NCBI RefSeq assembly: GCF_900215605.1
Contig: NZ_OBEL01000007.1
Location: forward strand, 62,001-126,000
From: Cohaesibacter gelatinilyticus
GTDB taxonomy: Bacteria > Pseudomonadota > Alphaproteobacteria > Rhizobiales > Cohaesibacteraceae
Reading direction: 5' to 3'
DNA: 64,000 bases
Position numbers and translations under genes: made by a program. Under the pieces are notes generated by a model. The model worked only from the letters and a program-made list of their open reading frames with translations. It ran no database searches and was not told the origin of the DNA. Shown here piece after piece: positions 62,158-64,000 of the stretch. How positions within the stretch are numbered: position 1 is the stretch's first letter; each line of letters starts with the position of its first letter.

Positions 62158-62997
62158 ATGGATATTCAAAGAATTGCAGCTTTCAGCCGTGGTGAGCAAG
62201 GCGGCAACCCGGCTGGTGTAGTGCTGCTGGATCAGCCAGCGTTGGACACTGACATGGCACGCATTGCAGCCGAGGTGGGCTATTCGGAGACTGCCTTTGC
62301 CGTTCGCGAAGATGACAGCGGCAAAAACTGGCGCGTGCGGTATTTCTCGCCAGAGTCTGAAGTGCCTTTCTGCGGCCATGCCACCATCGCCCTTGGCGCG
62401 GCCTTGGGCCAACATGTGGGCGAAGGCAGCTTCAATCTCGCGCTGAATGAAGCCGCGATCAGCGTGTCCGCCGCGCCAAAGGATGGCGGCATGACGGCCA
62501 CCCTCTCCTCGCCACCGACCAAAAGCAAGGCCCTGCCAGAAGCTGATCTTGCAGACATTCTGGCACTCTTTGATCTATCAGCCAAGGATCTGGATGAGCA
62601 ATTGGCCCCGGCCCATATTCATGGCGGAGCAGATCACGCCGTTTTGGCGCTGAAGAACCGCACCAAACTGGCAGACATGCATTATGACCTGGATGAAGGG
62701 CGCACACTGATGCGCAAGCTCGGCCTTGTCACCATCATGCTTGTGTATATAGAGAGCAATCAAAGCTTTGACGTGCGCAATGCCTTTGCTTCAGGCGGCG
62801 TGCTGGAAGACCCGGCCACAGGTGCTGCCGCTGCCGCCTTTGCCGGATATCTGCGCGATCAGACCTGGCCCCATGGCGGCAAGATCACGATCCGTCAGGG
62901 CGAGGATATGGGCAGTCCGTCCCTCATCACCGTCGAGTTGAGCGAAGAGCGCGGCGCACCGGTCAAGGTCACCGGCCATGCCCGGAATATCAAATAG
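62158..62997 (+). CDS. PhzF-family isomerase/epimerase-like protein
   Basis: 279 residues with the PhzF fold: FSRGEQGGNPAGVVLLDQP, catalytic Glu in GYSETAF, ESEVPFCGHATIALG and EDPATGAAAAAFAGYL. Family enzymes isomerise small acids such as phenazine precursors or epimerise amino acids. GGAAGAGACGGAG lies upstream of the ATG at 62158. Probably controlled by the divergent Lrp-type regulator. Substrate unknown. Confidence 0.88.
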   Translation: MDIQRIAAFSRGEQGGNPAGVVLLDQPALDTDMARIAAEVGYSETAFAVREDDSGKNWRVRYFSPESEVPFCGHATIALGAALGQHVGEGSFNLALNEAAISVSAAPKDGGMTATLSSPPTKSKALPEADLADILALFDLSAKDLDEQLAPAHIHGGADHAVLALKNRTKLADMHYDLDEGRTLMRKLGLVTIMLVYIESNQSFDVRNAFASGGVLEDPATGAAAAAFAGYLRDQTWPHGGKITIRQGEDMGSPSLITVELSEERGAPVKVTGHARNIK

Positions 62998-63002
62998 ATC
63001 TG

Positions 63003-63165
63003 GCCCTATTTAAAAGTCTCTGGATGAAACTGGTTGGAACGAGTTCTGATCCGAAAAATCTGCAACTTTTCGGGAACGCGCTACCGGCTGTATGGCCAGC
63101 CCTCTCCCCTCCCAAACTGCCCATGAGAGTACCATGACGGGTGGGATGCAAAGGAGGAGAGGGCT
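63003..63165. repeat. Composite of elements C (half), A copy 8 and B copy 3
   Basis: Three repeat types in a row: ATTTAAAAGTCTCT (63007-63021, left half of C), a minus-strand A element (63040-63082, ending CTTTTCGGGAACGCG), and a decayed B palindrome (63098-63165, ending GAGAGGGCT). In copy 2 C and B are adjacent with no A between them. Confidence 0.75.
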
Positions 63166-63190
63166 TGGTGTTGAATTCCAAGCAACATTA

Positions 63191-63727
63191 TCAGGCATTG
63201 AGGCCAATCGCCTGGTTGATCTCGATGCCTCTATTCGCCGCGCAATAGGTGGGGAATGGCACACGGGCAGAGACATCGATCTCACGCTGGATCCAGTCAA
63301 ACTCTTCCAGCTTATAGAGCGAAGCCGACAAAGCCCGGTCGGTAATAGGCGCAAGGTCGCACCGAATGCCGGAAAAACGGCGCGGCGCACTGGTCAGCGC
63401 CAAAATCGGCACCGTCCAGCTTTTGCGAAGCAGCGAAAACTCCCCCTCATCCGGCACAGCTTTTACCAGACGACTGGCAATTTCAGCCGCTTCCACGCCC
63501 AATGGCGTCAGGCGAAATTCCGGCCGCAAGGGATGGCCATGGCCGGGATTGCGCTCCAAAAGCTTCAAACCAACCAGATGCTCCAGACTGAGAGAGAAAG
63601 AGCTACGGCTCGCCCCGGTCGCAGACAGCAAGGCAGCCTGCCGCCCGGCGACACCGGAATGCAGGACAGCAAGGATATTCAAAGACCAGGCGCGGGATGT
63701 AAGCTTGACAAGCGTTTTAATGTCCAT
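63191..63727 (-). CDS. HxlR-like winged-helix regulator
   Basis: 178 residues with two winged-helix-like halves: LTSRAWSLNILAVLHSGVAGRQAALLSATGASRSSFSLSLEHLVGLKLLERNPGHGHPLRPEFRLTPLG and a second, RKSWTVPILALTSAPRRFSGIRCDLAPITDRALSASLYKLEEFDWIQ. The pattern resembles HxlR-type regulators fused in tandem. Divergent from a glyoxalase-fold gene with a dyad between them. Confidence 0.75.
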   Translation of the reverse strand: MDIKTLVKLTSRAWSLNILAVLHSGVAGRQAALLSATGASRSSFSLSLEHLVGLKLLERNPGHGHPLRPEFRLTPLGVEAAEIASRLVKAVPDEGEFSLLRKSWTVPILALTSAPRRFSGIRCDLAPITDRALSASLYKLEEFDWIQREIDVSARVPFPTYCAANRGIEINQAIGLNA

Positions 63728-63743
63728 AAAGTATAGTTACTTT
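63728..63743. promoter_or_regulatory. Possible operator between the HxlR-like and VOC genes
   Basis: AAAGTATAGTTACTTT has 6-bp inverted arms (AAAGTA/TACTTT) and a 4-base centre, right at the start of the HxlR-like gene and 25 bp before the VOC gene. Likely autoregulatory site. Confidence 0.5.
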
Positions 63744-63767
63744 ATTTATTGACAAAAGGGAAGCACA

Positions 63768-64000
63768 ATGGCGCTCGTCTCACTGGAAAATACCATCACC
63801 CTTGCCATCTCGGTTAAGGATCGCCATGCCAGCGCTGCCTGGTATGAGGAAAAGCTGGGCTTTGATCTGATCTATCATCTGGATGATGCAGGCTGGAGCG
63901 AATTGCAGACCAAGACAGAAGGCGTCACCCTGGGCCTTGGCGAACAGAATGATCCCAATCCGGGCAACAGCGTCCCGGTCTTTGGCGTCGCCAATCTGGC
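63768..64000 (+). CDS. Glyoxalase/VOC superfamily protein (partial, runs off the right end)
   Basis: The visible 77 residues (MALVSLENTITLAISVKDRHASAAWYEEKLGFDLIYHLDDAGWSELQTK...GVTLGLGEQ) match the beta-alpha-beta-beta-beta unit of VOC enzymes such as glyoxalase I or extradiol dioxygenase relatives. AAAGGGAAG precedes the ATG. Probably regulated by the divergent HxlR-like protein. Confidence 0.85.
   Translation, partial: MALVSLENTITLAISVKDRHASAAWYEEKLGFDLIYHLDDAGWSELQTKTEGVTLGLGEQNDPNPGNSVPVFGVANL

Noticed and set aside
1-64000. CRISPR arrays, tRNA or rRNA genes, prophage
   Set aside because: No regularly spaced direct repeats, no tRNA-like cloverleaf or rRNA sequence noticed, and no phage structural genes; the repeats present are dispersed palindromes.

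Overview
The window looks like chromosomal DNA of a marine-type alphaproteobacterium, probably of the Hyphomicrobiales (Rhizobiales). I infer this from the moderately GC-rich coding sequence, an iron-sulfur PhrB photolyase whose cluster cysteines carry the same residue numbers as the Agrobacterium enzyme, several TRAP transporters, a dihydroxypropanesulfonate (DHPS)/sulfolactate operon, and many copies of a two-hairpin intergenic repeat of the kind common in Rhizobiales. No rRNA, tRNA, CRISPR array, prophage or complete insertion sequence was seen.

Layout. 0-7.8 kb: the start of an SDR gene, the photolyase, a large copper-radical (galactose/glyoxal oxidase-like) protein with PA14 and secretion-type repeats, small unknown genes and an alpha/beta hydrolase. 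7.8-12.4 kb: an amidohydrolase divergent from a GntR regulator and a DctPQM TRAP transporter. 12.4-24.1 kb: an apparently complete DHPS catabolic operon. Its TRAP transporter HpsKLM brings in substrate, HpsO/HpsP interconvert DHPS enantiomers, HpsN makes sulfolactate, SuyAB cleaves it to pyruvate and sulfite, and a SuyZ-like exporter and a universal stress protein follow. It is read from one promoter carrying two TGTAAGCGCTTACA operators, opposite a divergent LacI-type regulator. 24.1-31.1 kb: TetR plus a DHFR-like reductase; a membrane protein, winged-helix regulator, second UppS-like prenyltransferase and large membrane protein sharing an operator; then an MFS exporter with a divergent MerR regulator. 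31.1-36.3 kb: a zinc-protease-like pair and a vitamin B12/siderophore-type ABC operon behind a cobalamin riboswitch. 36.5-41.2 kb: small genes, a DUF2975/HTH/lipoprotein module and a chemoreceptor. 41.2-49.9 kb: hybrid kinase and OmpR-type regulator divergent from an AfuABC-like ABC importer ending in a HAD phosphatase. 49.9-52.9 kb: citryl-CoA-lyase-like and CaiB-type CoA-transferase genes with a divergent IclR regulator. 52.9-64 kb: a disrupted DNA-alkylation-repair gene, two GSTs, YHS and aspartoacylase-type proteins, an AT-richer patch of unknown genes, a PhoD-like phosphatase, Lrp and PhzF, an HxlR-like regulator and the start of a glyoxalase-fold gene.

The most striking signals are not in the genes. 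At least four families of small palindromic or duplicated elements (called A to D here) are scattered between genes and are sometimes nested. One A element sits inside the variable hairpin of the cobalamin riboswitch, flanked by a 6-bp direct repeat. A different 265-bp element with 32-bp inverted ends splits the alkylation-repair gene, and removing it restores the reading frame. Element B is a roughly 67-bp near-perfect palindrome whose asymmetric centre is flipped relative to its flank between two copies. Element D supplies the ribosome binding site and probable TTG start of the MerR regulator, and recurs as an orphan 25 kb away.
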